A stretch of DNA of 64,000 nt from Microbacteriaceae bacterium PS02070. Lineage in GTDB: Bacteria > Actinomycetota > Actinomycetes > Actinomycetales > Microbacteriaceae. The notes below the pieces were generated by a model. The model was not told where the DNA came from. It was given only the letters and a program-made list of their open reading frames with translations, and searched no databases. The DNA lies in NCBI GenBank assembly GCA_029959865.1, contig JASCPE010000002.1, forward strand, positions 124,001 to 188,000, read 5' to 3'. Made by a program: the position numbers and the translations under genes. How positions within the stretch are numbered: the stretch's first letter is position 1; every line of letters starts with the position of its first letter. Of this stretch, positions 18,691-26,987 are shown in pieces.

Positions 18691-21360
18691 GTGTCCGTGA
18701 GAAGTACGCGCCCCATCGTCATCCCCGCACCGACGCCGCTCCCTCCGCTGCCGACCATCCCGTTCGCGCTCGCGGCGATCCCCGTGCTCGGTGCGGGCAT
18801 CATGTGGGTCGTGACGGGATCGATGTTCGCCCTGTGGTTTGCCGCGCTCGGGCCGCTCATGGTCGCGGGAACGGTGGTCGAAGGCCGATGGGCCAGGCGT
18901 CGTGCGAGGAAGCGGAACAGCCGAGAGCGCCGTGATGTGCTCGCTCGAGCGCAGCGGGAGATCGACGACGCGCACGAGCGCGAACGTGCGCGCGCTTACG
19001 CGGCGCACCCGTCGGCGCCACAGCTCGTCCGCGCTCCCAGCGAGGTGTGGCGCGCGGTTCCCGGCCGTGGCGACGTCGTTGTTGTGGGTATCGGGCCTAC
19101 CGTCAGCGCCGTGCAGATCGACGATGCGGGCGCGGGGGACACGGCTGAGCTCCGTAAGCGCGGTGAGAAGGTCATCGACATGCCGATCACGGTCCCACTG
19201 GAGTCGATCGCGATTATCGGGTCGCGGGTCAGCGCAGGGGCACTGCTGCGCTCGATCGCGTTGCAGATCCTCGCCATCCACCCGCCGCGTGCTCTCCGAT
19301 TGGTGCACGAATGGGACGAGCCGTGGGCAACCCTTGTCCCGCACGCGACCTCCACCGCGCCTCGGACGCTGTGGATCGGCTCGGCCGAGAGGGACCCGGG
19401 TGACGCGGAGCTCAGCCTGGTGTGGTCCGAATCGGAACCGGCCGAACCGCGCGCGGTTCTCGTGCGCCTCCGCGGGGTCGCCCACGCGGAGGTCGATCAC
19501 GGTGGTGCGACGCAGAGCGTCGAGGCCTGCCCTCTGTCCCTGGGGCAGGCCGAGGACCTTGCCGGGCGGCTTGCCGGGCGTGTCGACCGCGCCCCCGACC
19601 CGGAGGCGACGTTCGCAGAACTCGTATCACCACACCGTGGAGAAGGAGGGCTGTCTGCCGTCTTCGGAACGGTTCGGGGCGAGCCGGTCGTCGTCGATCT
19701 GGTTCGAGATGGGCCGCACGCCATCGTGACCGGGGTGACAGGTGCCGGGAAGAGTGAACTGCTGACGACGTGGGTGACGGCGCTCGCTCTGCACCACGGG
19801 CCCGAGCGAGTGAGCTTCCTCCTGGTCGACTTCAAGGGTGGGCGCACCTTCGATCCACTCGATCCGCTCCCGCACGTGACCGGAGTCATGACCGATCTCG
19901 ACGAAGCAGCCGCGGTCCGGGCAATCGAGAGCCTGCGCGCCGAGGTGCTCCGCCGCGAACGCGTCATGGCGGATCAGGGCGCCCGGGATATCGACGAGAC
20001 CGAAGGCATGGAGCGCCTGGTCGTGATCGTGGACGAGTTCGCGGCGCTGGCGGCAGCACGGCCAGAGCTCAATGAGCTGTTCAGCGATCTCGCTGCTCGG
20101 GGGCGCGCGCTCGGGATCCACCTGATTCTCGCCTCCCAGCGCGCGACGGGAGTCTTCCGCGAGGGTCTGCTGGCGAACTGTCCTTTGCGCGTGTCCCTGC
20201 GTCTGACAGACCCTTCGGATTCGATGACCGTGCTGGGGTCGCGCGCGGCGGCCGAGCTGCCCGGGGATCGTCCGGGCATCGCCCTCGTGCGGCGGGCGGC
20301 CGATGCGCGCCCGGTCGAGGTACGAGTCGTGCGCACCTCCGCCAGCGATATTGCTGAGGTCGCGCGCCGCCATCCCGCAGAACAGCGACGGTGTCCCTGG
20401 CTGCCGCCGCTGCCGACGCGGCTGTCGCTGCACGAGGTCTCTGGGCCGGGGATCGTTCTGGGCGTGGCGGACCATCCGGATCGGCAGTCGCAAGAGGAGG
20501 TGGCACTCCCTGCGAACGGTGTCGCGCTGGTCGGGAAGGCGTCATCGGGGAAGAGCTCGATCCTCGCTGCCCTCGCATGGCAGGCGGACGAGGTGCGCTG
20601 GCCCGGACAGGATCTTGAGGCGGCATGGGATCTTGTCAGTGACGCAGCGGCCACGCCACCCGGGACTCTCGTCGTCCTTGACGATCTCGATACGCTCACC
20701 GCCCGCCTTCCCGCCGAGTATCACGCATCGTTCGTGGAACGGGTGGAAGAGGTGGTGCGCACCGCTTCGGCGCGGGACATCCGGGTCGCCGTGTCTGTGC
20801 AGCGCGTGACCGGACCGAGTGGGCGAGTGATCGACCTGCTGCCGCGTGCGATCCTGGCGCAGAACTCGCGCGCGGATGTCGCGGCAGCGGGAGGAGAGAT
20901 GTCGGCTCTCGGATTCGAGCATCCTCCTGCGCGGGGTGTGTGGCAACGGAGCCTCGTCCAGTTCGTCACAGCGCATCCTCCGTCTCCGCCATCGCCGGTC
21001 GAGCCTCCGGAGTGGTCGCCTTCCGGTGCGGCAGCGGTCATCGCGTTCGGTGGAAAGTCGGCCGAGGGAGTGCTCTCCCGACTGCGCGAGCGACGGACGG
21101 TGGTCGATGTCGACACCGTGACAGCGCTGCGGCCGGGCGAAATCGTCTGGGGGAGTGCCGAGGCGTGGGCCGCGCACTATCGCCTCCTCACCGATACGAA
21201 GGCGACCGCAGAGATCGCCATCGATCCGCGCTGCGGTGCCGAGCTTCGCGGTCTCCTCGGCTACCGATCACTCCCGCCACTGGTGGCGGGGACGAACAGA
21301 TGCTGGGTGTATGAGGACGGTGAGCTGCGGCGGGCGAGGTGGCCCGAACCTCTCCGGTGA
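18691..21360 (+). CDS. EccC-like FtsK/SpoIIIE ATPase without an ESX cluster
   Basis: An 889-residue protein. Two membrane helices near the N-terminus (about residues 22-60) are followed by a basic, coiled linker and two P-loop ATPase modules. The first is canonical: GVTGAGKS at 348-355, then VDFKGGRTF and VIVDEFAAL, and its sequence recalls the EssC/EccC motors of type VII secretion rather than DNA-pumping FtsK. The second has GKASSGKS at 615-622 and VVLDDLDTL. Typical EccC has three modules, so this is shorter. No WXG100, EccB, EccD or mycosin gene is in the window. Either it serves substrates encoded elsewhere or it has another role. The GTG start is not strongly supported. Confidence 0.85.
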   Translation: MSVRSTRPIVIPAPTPLPPLPTIPFALAAIPVLGAGIMWVVTGSMFALWFAALGPLMVAGTVVEGRWARRRARKRNSRERRDVLARAQREIDDAHERERARAYAAHPSAPQLVRAPSEVWRAVPGRGDVVVVGIGPTVSAVQIDDAGAGDTAELRKRGEKVIDMPITVPLESIAIIGSRVSAGALLRSIALQILAIHPPRALRLVHEWDEPWATLVPHATSTAPRTLWIGSAERDPGDAELSLVWSESEPAEPRAVLVRLRGVAHAEVDHGGATQSVEACPLSLGQAEDLAGRLAGRVDRAPDPEATFAELVSPHRGEGGLSAVFGTVRGEPVVVDLVRDGPHAIVTGVTGAGKSELLTTWVTALALHHGPERVSFLLVDFKGGRTFDPLDPLPHVTGVMTDLDEAAAVRAIESLRAEVLRRERVMADQGARDIDETEGMERLVVIVDEFAALAAARPELNELFSDLAARGRALGIHLILASQRATGVFREGLLANCPLRVSLRLTDPSDSMTVLGSRAAAELPGDRPGIALVRRAADARPVEVRVVRTSASDIAEVARRHPAEQRRCPWLPPLPTRLSLHEVSGPGIVLGVADHPDRQSQEEVALPANGVALVGKASSGKSSILAALAWQADEVRWPGQDLEAAWDLVSDAAATPPGTLVVLDDLDTLTARLPAEYHASFVERVEEVVRTASARDIRVAVSVQRVTGPSGRVIDLLPRAILAQNSRADVAAAGGEMSALGFEHPPARGVWQRSLVQFVTAHPPSPPSPVEPPEWSPSGAAAVIAFGGKSAEGVLSRLRERRTVVDVDTVTALRPGEIVWGSAEAWAAHYRLLTDTKATAEIAIDPRCGAELRGLLGYRSLPPLVAGTNRCWVYEDGELRRARWPEPLR

Positions 21361-21361
21361 C

Positions 21362-21397
21362 GATTCGGGCAGAGAAGCGCTCTCCGCCCGAATCTTT
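21362..21397. terminator. Bidirectional terminator between EccC-like gene and ald
   Basis: GATTCGGGC (21362-21370) pairs with GCCCGAATC (21386-21394), with an inner GAGA/TCTC extension, and TTT follows on the + strand. It lies between converging stop codons. Confidence 0.75.
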
Positions 21398-22503
21398 CAC
21401 ACAGGGAAGGGCGCCGTCTCGAGCCCGAAAGCCTGCGCGACCGGGCCGTAGATGATGCCCCCTCCGGCCACATTGAGCCCACGTGCCAACGCGGGATCCT
21501 GCGCGAGAGCGTCGCGCCACCCCAGCCGCGCAATATTGCGGACGTAGGTCAGCGTCGCATTCGTCAGTGCGGACGTGGAGGTGTTCGGGACAGCGCCGGG
21601 CATGTTCGCGACGCAGTAGAAGACGCTCCCATGCACGCGGAAGGTCGGGTCGGCATGGGTCGTGGGGCGGGTATCCGCAAAACAGCCGCCCTGGTCGACG
21701 GCGATGTCCACGAGGACGGAACCCGGGCGCATCTGAGCGACCGTGTCGTTCGTGACCAGCTTGGGTGCCTTCGCGCCCGGTATGAGTACGGAACCGACGA
21801 CTAGATCGCTGGCGATCACGGCCCGATCCAGGTCGTAGGGATTTGAGGCAGCGGTCTTCACGCGACCTTGAAAGTGATCGTCCAGGAGGCGAAGGCGGCT
21901 GATGTTCGTGTCGAAGACCGTCACGTCGGCCCCCATCCCCGCGGCGATCACGGCGGCGTTCGCGCCCGCGACCCCGCCGCCGATGATCGTGACCGTCGCG
22001 GGACGCGTCCCGGGCACACCCGACATGAGCACGCCGAGCCCGCCCTCCGAGCGCAGGAGGGTATGCGCTCCGACCAATGGCGCCAGCCTGCCGGCCACCT
22101 CGCTCATGGGGGCAAGGAGGGGGAGAGAGCGATCCGGCAACTGCACGGTCTCGTAAGCGATCGCGGTGACACCGTCAGCGAGCAGCCGGTCGGTGAGCGG
22201 ACGGTCAGCGGCGAGGTGCAGGTAGGTGAAGAGGACGAGATCGTCGCGGAAGTAGTCGTACTCGCTCGCAATCGGCTCCTTGACCTTGAGGAGCAGTTCC
22301 GCCCGAGCCCAGACTTCCGCAGCGTCTGCCAACAGCGTCGCCCCGGCCTGCTCGTATTCGGCATCGCTCATCGACGATCCGGCTCCGGCGCCGCGTTGCA
22401 CGAAGACCTCGTGCCCGGCAGCGACAAGATCGTGGACCCCCGCGGGAGTCAGCGCGACCCGATACTCGTTGTTCTTGATCTCGGTGGGAACGCTGATCCG
22501 CAT
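21397..22503 (-). CDS. ald: Alanine dehydrogenase
   Basis: A 368-residue NAD-dependent enzyme that interconverts L-alanine and pyruvate plus ammonia. The N-terminal substrate region (PTEIKNNEYRVALTP, RGAGAGSSM), the KVKEPIASEYD segment and the Rossmann motif IGGGVAGANAAVIAAGMGA near residues 174-192 are all present, as is the conserved HAD segment. AAAGGA precedes the ATG. It lies 18 bases downstream of the asparaginase gene on the same strand. The pair would release ammonia from asparagine and alanine and feed carbon to central metabolism. Confidence 0.95.
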   Translation of the reverse strand: MRISVPTEIKNNEYRVALTPAGVHDLVAAGHEVFVQRGAGAGSSMSDAEYEQAGATLLADAAEVWARAELLLKVKEPIASEYDYFRDDLVLFTYLHLAADRPLTDRLLADGVTAIAYETVQLPDRSLPLLAPMSEVAGRLAPLVGAHTLLRSEGGLGVLMSGVPGTRPATVTIIGGGVAGANAAVIAAGMGADVTVFDTNISRLRLLDDHFQGRVKTAASNPYDLDRAVIASDLVVGSVLIPGAKAPKLVTNDTVAQMRPGSVLVDIAVDQGGCFADTRPTTHADPTFRVHGSVFYCVANMPGAVPNTSTSALTNATLTYVRNIARLGWRDALAQDPALARGLNVAGGGIIYGPVAQAFGLETAPFPV

Positions 22504-22521
22504 GGGTCGTCCTTTCGATCG

Positions 22522-23511
22522 CTACACCGTCGGCCGGATGGACCCGACGTCCTTGCCGCCGCCGGTGACGGCGAGGGAGAGATGAGTACTCACATCCGCG
22601 ACCTGCGCCGCCGTCAGCGCGCCCAGCCGCTCCAAGAGGGTCAGTGCCACGATCGGGGCGGCCCGGCCGCTGCCGTCCAGCATCTTCAACGCGACAGTCG
22701 TGCCGTCCGGCGCAACCATGATCTGCACGCCCTCGGCGCCTCCCTTGGAGAACACACCGAGTCGCTGCGCGATGATCGTGTCCGGCTTGCCGGGACCCTG
22801 GATCGTCCACGGCTCATCCAGCACCGTCCGCACGAGGGTGCCCGCGAGGCGGTGCAGCGCGAAGGGGGAGCTTGCGGAGGACGTGCCGATGCGGTGAACC
22901 GCGCGGGCAAGGGACAGCAGCGACATCGCGAAGACGGGGGCGCCGCAGCCATCAACCGCCGTCGCGCCCACCCGGGAGCCCGTCAACCGCTCCACGACCT
23001 CACGGATATGAACCTGCAGCGGGTGGGTCGGGTCAAGGTAGGTGTCGGTGTCCCATCCGTTCGCGCGGCAGGTGAACAGCATCGCGGCGTGCTTGCCGGA
23101 GCAGTTCATCCGAATGCGCTCGGGTGTACCGAGTTCGCGGATGACTTCGGTGCGAGTGTCCGTGTCTTCGGGCCACGCGGCCGGGCACTGCAGATCGTCT
23201 TCGCTGAGCCCTGCTGCGCTGAGGATCGCTCGGACGACCTCCGCGTGCCGATCGGTGCCGGTGTGGCTCGCCGTCGCCAGGCCGAGGTGGACACCGTCCA
23301 GTTGCGCGCCCGCCGTCAGCATTGCGAGAGCCTGCAAGGGCTTCATGCTCGACCGGGGCAGGATCAACGCGTCCGGGTCGCCGAGTGAGATGCGAACCTC
23401 GCCCTCGGGGCTCAGCGCCACCGCCGATCCGGCGTGACGCGACTCGATGAAGCCGCTTCTTTCGACGACAGCGAGCTCGGCAGCGCTGTCCACGGAGAAG
23501 GTCTGACCCAC
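22522..23511 (-). CDS. Asparaginase (L-asparaginase II family)
   Basis: A 329-residue protein of the asparaginase II (Rhizobium AnsA-like) family, unrelated to the classical E. coli type. The RSSMKPLQALAML segment near residues 53-65, CSGKHAAML near 136-144 and VDGCGAPVFAM near 185-195 are characteristic. It hydrolyses asparagine to aspartate and ammonia in the cytoplasm. The GTG start at 23511 is supported by a TAGGCT box six bases upstream, giving a leaderless transcript that probably continues into ald. Its promoter is only nine bases from the divergent promoter of the OsmC gene. Confidence 0.9.
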   Translation of the reverse strand: MGQTFSVDSAAELAVVERSGFIESRHAGSAVALSPEGEVRISLGDPDALILPRSSMKPLQALAMLTAGAQLDGVHLGLATASHTGTDRHAEVVRAILSAAGLSEDDLQCPAAWPEDTDTRTEVIRELGTPERIRMNCSGKHAAMLFTCRANGWDTDTYLDPTHPLQVHIREVVERLTGSRVGATAVDGCGAPVFAMSLLSLARAVHRIGTSSASSPFALHRLAGTLVRTVLDEPWTIQGPGKPDTIIAQRLGVFSKGGAEGVQIMVAPDGTTVALKMLDGSGRAAPIVALTLLERLGALTAAQVADVSTHLSLAVTGGGKDVGSIRPTV

Positions 23512-23517
23512 ACCGTC

Positions 23518-23523
23518 AGCCTA
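23518..23523 (-). promoter_or_regulatory. -10 box for asparaginase-ald operon
   Basis: TAGGCT on the minus strand lies six bases before the GTG at 23511. The matching -35 region would fall over the start codon of the divergent OsmC gene. Confidence 0.6.
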
Positions 23524-23532
23524 CCGGCGTGT

Positions 23533-23538
23533 CACACT
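23533..23538 (+). promoter_or_regulatory. Possible -10 box for OsmC gene
   Basis: CACACT lies six bases before the ATG at 23545, matching the leaderless spacing. Only the A2 and T6 positions of the consensus are kept, so it is weaker than its divergent partner. Confidence 0.4.
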
Positions 23539-23544
23539 GACCGT

Positions 23545-24012
23545 ATGCAGAGCGCGCACGACTACCGGCTTCGGACGACCTGGACGGGTGACCGTGGTTC
23601 GGGAACGAGCGGTTATCGCGACTACGACCGCTCGGCCATCGTCGAGATCGAGGGAAAGCAACCGCTGGAAGCCTCCGCGGATCGGCCCTTTCGCGGCGAT
23701 CCCGCGCGGTGGAATCCGGAGGATCTGCTGCTGGCCGCCCTCTCGCAGTGCCATCTCCTGTCCTACTTGCACGCCTGTGTGGGTGTGGGCGTGGTTGTTC
23801 GCGCGTACACCGATGACGCCATCGGTGTCATGGTGCAGGAGGGGAACGGCGGCCATTTCACCGAGGTCGTCCTGCGTCCGCGGGTCGTCGTCGCAGACGC
23901 CTCCATGGTCGACGCGGCACGGGAGGCGCACGAGCGCGCGCACGAGTGGTGCTTCATCGCGAACTCCGTCAACTTCCCGGTCCGCCATGACGCGGTGATC
24001 GAGGTCGGCTGA
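23545..24012 (+). CDS. OsmC-family protein
   Basis: A 155-residue OsmC/Ohr-fold protein; family members reduce organic or fatty-acid hydroperoxides with paired cysteines. The segment WNPEDLLLAALSQCHLLSYLHAC near residues 53-75 carries the first conserved Cys and a following Cys. The second canonical Ohr cysteine region (near residue 125, where this protein has AHEWCFIANSVNFPV) also keeps a Cys. Substrate is unknown. An in-frame start further upstream would overlap the divergent asparaginase gene and is rejected. It ends nine bases from the converging acyltransferase gene. Confidence 0.85.
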   Translation: MQSAHDYRLRTTWTGDRGSGTSGYRDYDRSAIVEIEGKQPLEASADRPFRGDPARWNPEDLLLAALSQCHLLSYLHACVGVGVVVRAYTDDAIGVMVQEGNGGHFTEVVLRPRVVVADASMVDAAREAHERAHEWCFIANSVNFPVRHDAVIEVG

Positions 24013-24021
24013 CGCGAGCGG

Positions 24022-24795
24022 TCAGCGTCGCTCGTAAGGAAAGGCGCGTCGAATCTTCTCCACGGGCGTCGCTGCGGGAGCTTCGTTGTAGGTACCGGCG
24101 AGCTCCTGCCCGGAGAGTGCGTGGATGGCTGCCATGATCTCGTCAGTGGCGAGACGCCGAGCCTTGCCGGACGACGCGGGTCCGTGTGCGGACACGTCGA
24201 TGGGCTCGCCGTACTGGATCGTGATGCGGGGCGTCAGGCGCGGCCACTTCGCGCCCACGGGCATCACCTCGTTCGTTCCGGTCAGGCCCACCGGCACGAC
24301 CTTCGCCCCCGTCTCGAGAGCGAGGAATGCGACACCTGTTCGACCTTTGTACAGGCGTCCGTCGAGAGAGCGGGTGCCCTCGGGGTAGAGCGCGATCGCC
24401 CGTCCCGATTCCAGGATGCGCTTCTGCTGGTCCAGCGCCTCGAGCGCCGCCTGACCCGCCCCGCGGCGCACCGCAGTCGCGCCCAGGGCCGTGAAGAACT
24501 GGCGTGACAGCCAGCCGCTGATGCCGGTCCCTTCGAAGTAGTTCGACTTGGCAAGGAAGTACACCGGGCGCGGGGCGAACATCGGGATCACGAAGGAATC
24601 GATGAGGGAGAGATGGTTGCTCGCCAGAATGATCGGCCCCGTCCGCGGGATGTTCTCACGGCCTTGCAGGTGCGGCCGATACACCATGCGGACGAGCGGC
24701 GCGAGGACCCAGCGACAGATGAAGTACGCGAGGCCGACGCCGTGTACTTCTGTGGCGTGGTCGGGAACGGGAGTGTCTTGGTCGGGGGCCACCAC
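24022..24795 (-). CDS. 1-acyl-sn-glycerol-3-phosphate acyltransferase family protein
   Basis: A 257-residue PlsC-domain protein. The acyltransferase motif NHLSLIDS near residues 59-66 is the HX4D active site, and YPEGTRSLDGRLYKGRTG near 140-157 is the second glycerophosphate-binding block. It probably acylates lysophosphatidic acid at the membrane surface during phospholipid synthesis. Several paralogues are normal in actinobacteria, so the exact substrate is open. It starts with GTG and diverges from the FKBP gene. Confidence 0.88.
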   Translation of the reverse strand: MVAPDQDTPVPDHATEVHGVGLAYFICRWVLAPLVRMVYRPHLQGRENIPRTGPIILASNHLSLIDSFVIPMFAPRPVYFLAKSNYFEGTGISGWLSRQFFTALGATAVRRGAGQAALEALDQQKRILESGRAIALYPEGTRSLDGRLYKGRTGVAFLALETGAKVVPVGLTGTNEVMPVGAKWPRLTPRITIQYGEPIDVSAHGPASSGKARRLATDEIMAAIHALSGQELAGTYNEAPAATPVEKIRRAFPYERR

Positions 24796-24893
24796 AAGAG
24801 GGTATCTCGCTTCACGTTCCCTCCTTGGGATCGCCGCTCTCAGCCCCCGCCTAAACAGGTACGTGAAGATATCCGGGTCCCGTTCTTTCAGCT

Positions 24894-25868
24894 GTGAGGT
24901 TCTCTGTGCGCCGTTCCCTTGTCTCCGTGTCTGCCCTTGCCCTGGCGGTGCTCACCTTCACCGCCTGCTCGGGGCAGAGCGACCCCGAATCCACCGGGAC
25001 CGACAGTGAGTCCACGAATGCGCTGTGCACTGCGGCTGCACCAGAAGGAGACGTCGCCGATTCGATCTCCGTGGAGTCGGACTTCGGCACCGTCCCGACG
25101 GTGACCTTTGACACGCCGCTCGAAGTCGAGAGCTCCGAGCGGACGGTGGCGATCGAGGGCGATGGGCCGACGATGGCCGAGGGCGACTACGTGCGCTACG
25201 CGATCGCTGTCTACGACGGTGCCACCGGGGAAGAGATTCAGCAAGGCGGCTTCGACGAGGAGAGTGCGCTGGCCCCGATCTCGGTGACCGTGGGTGCGGG
25301 AGCCGAGCTCTTCTTCGGTTGCGCAACCGAGGGCTCGCGGATCGTCACCGCCGTTCCGCCCTCGGACACGGGCTCGAGCACGGGCTCGACCGATTCCATG
25401 GTCTACGTCATCGATGTGCTCGAAGTCATCCCGGCCGACCAGTGGTGCCAGCTCAACGAGGATTACGACGGTGAGTTCCCCGGCGTCGAGTTCGACGGTG
25501 ACGGCGCACCGACCATTACCGTGCCCGACACGGAGGCCCCCGACGGCGTCGTCGTCGAGGTCCTGACCGAGGGCGACGGTGACGTCGTGCAGTCCGGCGA
25601 CAACGTCACGGTGGACTACGAGGGAGTGGCCTGGTCCACCGGAGAGGTCTTCGACTCCAGCTGGGACAACGGTCAGTCGGCGACGTTCTCCACCACCGGC
25701 GTTGTGGCGGGCTTCGCACGAGGGTTGGAAGGTCAGCCGGTGGGCTCGACCGTCCTGGTCTCGATGTCGCCCGAGTGCGGCTACGGCGAGGAGGGCACCA
25801 GCACCAGCGAACTGGCCGGTGAGACGCTCGTGTTCGTCGTCGAGATTCTCGAGACGGCCCGTCCGTAA
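24894..25868 (+). CDS. FKBP-type peptidyl-prolyl isomerase lipoprotein
   Basis: A 324-residue exported lipoprotein. An N-terminal signal (RRSLVSVSALALAVLTFTAC) ends at the lipobox Cys25. Two FKBP-like units follow: a degenerate one (about residues 60-180) and a C-terminal one with the family pattern GDNVTVDYEGV, GEVFDSSWD and GYGEEGTS (about residues 215-324). The protein would help fold proteins outside the membrane. The linker is acidic and rich in Ser/Thr. It precedes dxr by 20 bases, but dxr has its own leaderless promoter. Confidence 0.88.
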   Translation: MRFSVRRSLVSVSALALAVLTFTACSGQSDPESTGTDSESTNALCTAAAPEGDVADSISVESDFGTVPTVTFDTPLEVESSERTVAIEGDGPTMAEGDYVRYAIAVYDGATGEEIQQGGFDEESALAPISVTVGAGAELFFGCATEGSRIVTAVPPSDTGSSTGSTDSMVYVIDVLEVIPADQWCQLNEDYDGEFPGVEFDGDGAPTITVPDTEAPDGVVVEVLTEGDGDVVQSGDNVTVDYEGVAWSTGEVFDSSWDNGQSATFSTTGVVAGFARGLEGQPVGSTVLVSMSPECGYGEEGTSTSELAGETLVFVVEILETARP

Positions 25869-25876
25869 CCAGCGGA

Positions 25877-25882
25877 TAGGCT
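25877..25882 (+). promoter_or_regulatory. -10 box for dxr
   Basis: TAGGCT lies six bases before the dxr ATG at 25889, one of the clearest leaderless promoters in the window. Confidence 0.6.
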
Positions 25883-25888
25883 GGCGCC

Positions 25889-26968
25889 ATGCGCCGCGTT
25901 GTGATTCTGGGCTCCACGGGCTCCATCGGTACCCAGGCACTCGACGTCATTGCTGACAACCCCGACCGCTTCACGGTGGTCGGGTTGTCGGCGGGACGCA
26001 ACAGTGACCTCCTCGCCGATCAGGCCGAGCGATTCTCGGTCTCCGACACTGCCCTCGGCGCAGGCGATGCCGAGCGGCTCGTCCGTTCCGTGGACGCCGA
26101 CGTCGTCCTGAACGGGATCACCGGATCGGTGGGCCTCGGTCCCACCCTCGCCGCGCTTGAAACGGGCCGCACCCTCGCCTTGGCGAACAAGGAATCACTC
26201 ATCGTGGGTGGCCAGCTCGTCACCGGCCTTGCGGCGCCAGGACAGATTGTGCCGGTGGACTCCGAGCACTCCGCGATCGCGCAGGCACTGCGCTCCGGTG
26301 TCCCTCAAGAAGTGCGCCGGCTCGTCGTGACAGCCTCGGGTGGCCCGTTCCGCGGACGCCGCCGAGAAGACCTCCACCAGGTCACCCCGGCGCAAGCGCT
26401 CGCGCATCCGACCTGGGACATGGGGCGGGTCGTCACGACCAACTCCGCAACCCTGGTCAACAAGGGGCTCGAGGTCATCGAGGCACACCTGCTCTTCGAC
26501 ATCGACTACGACCGCATTGACGTCGTCGTCCATCCGCAGTCCATCGTGCACTCGATGGTCGAGTTCGTCGACGGATCCACGATCGCCCAGGCGTCGCCGC
26601 CGGATATGCAACTGCCGATCTCACTGGGGTTGGACTGGCCACACCGCATCGCGGGGGTGGGGGCTCCGCTCGACTGGTCTCGGGCGACGCAATGGACTTT
26701 CGAGCCGCTCGACGAGGACGCCTTCCCCGCGGTCGCGCTTGCCAAGCAGGTGGGACGGGCGGGTTCGACCTACCCGGCGGCCTACAACGCCGCGAACGAG
26801 GTCGCCGTCGATGCGTTCCACGGCGGACGAATCGCCTTCCCGGCGATCATCGACACGGTGCGCGCCGTCATCGACCGACACGATGCACCGAGCGAGCTCA
26901 CCCGTGAGTCCCTGTCCGACGCGGAAACCCGCGCTCGGGAGGATGCGACTCGCATCGTGAGGAGCTGA
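25889..26968 (+). CDS. dxr: 1-deoxy-D-xylulose-5-phosphate reductoisomerase
   Basis: A 359-residue IspC/Dxr, the second enzyme of the MEP isoprenoid pathway, which converts DXP to MEP with NADPH. The NADPH-binding N-terminus [13 protein letters not shown] (residues 7-19), ALANKESLI near 97-105, [14 protein letters not shown] near 119-132 and the flexible-loop segment [23 protein letters not shown] are all normal. It works in the same pathway as ispG about 7.6 kb downstream. In many actinobacteria dxr, rseP and ispG are adjacent, whereas here other genes separate them. It converges with murE. Confidence 0.96.
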   Translation: MRRVVILGSTGSIGTQALDVIADNPDRFTVVGLSAGRNSDLLADQAERFSVSDTALGAGDAERLVRSVDADVVLNGITGSVGLGPTLAALETGRTLALANKESLIVGGQLVTGLAAPGQIVPVDSEHSAIAQALRSGVPQEVRRLVVTASGGPFRGRRREDLHQVTPAQALAHPTWDMGRVVTTNSATLVNKGLEVIEAHLLFDIDYDRIDVVVHPQSIVHSMVEFVDGSTIAQASPPDMQLPISLGLDWPHRIAGVGAPLDWSRATQWTFEPLDEDAFPAVALAKQVGRAGSTYPAAYNAANEVAVDAFHGGRIAFPAIIDTVRAVIDRHDAPSELTRESLSDAETRAREDATRIVRS

Positions 26969-26987
26969 CCTCAGCCGTCGGCGCGCG

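Noticed and set aside
23434..23544. Longer N-terminus for the OsmC protein
   Set aside because: It would overlap the divergent asparaginase gene, and the added residues are not family-like.
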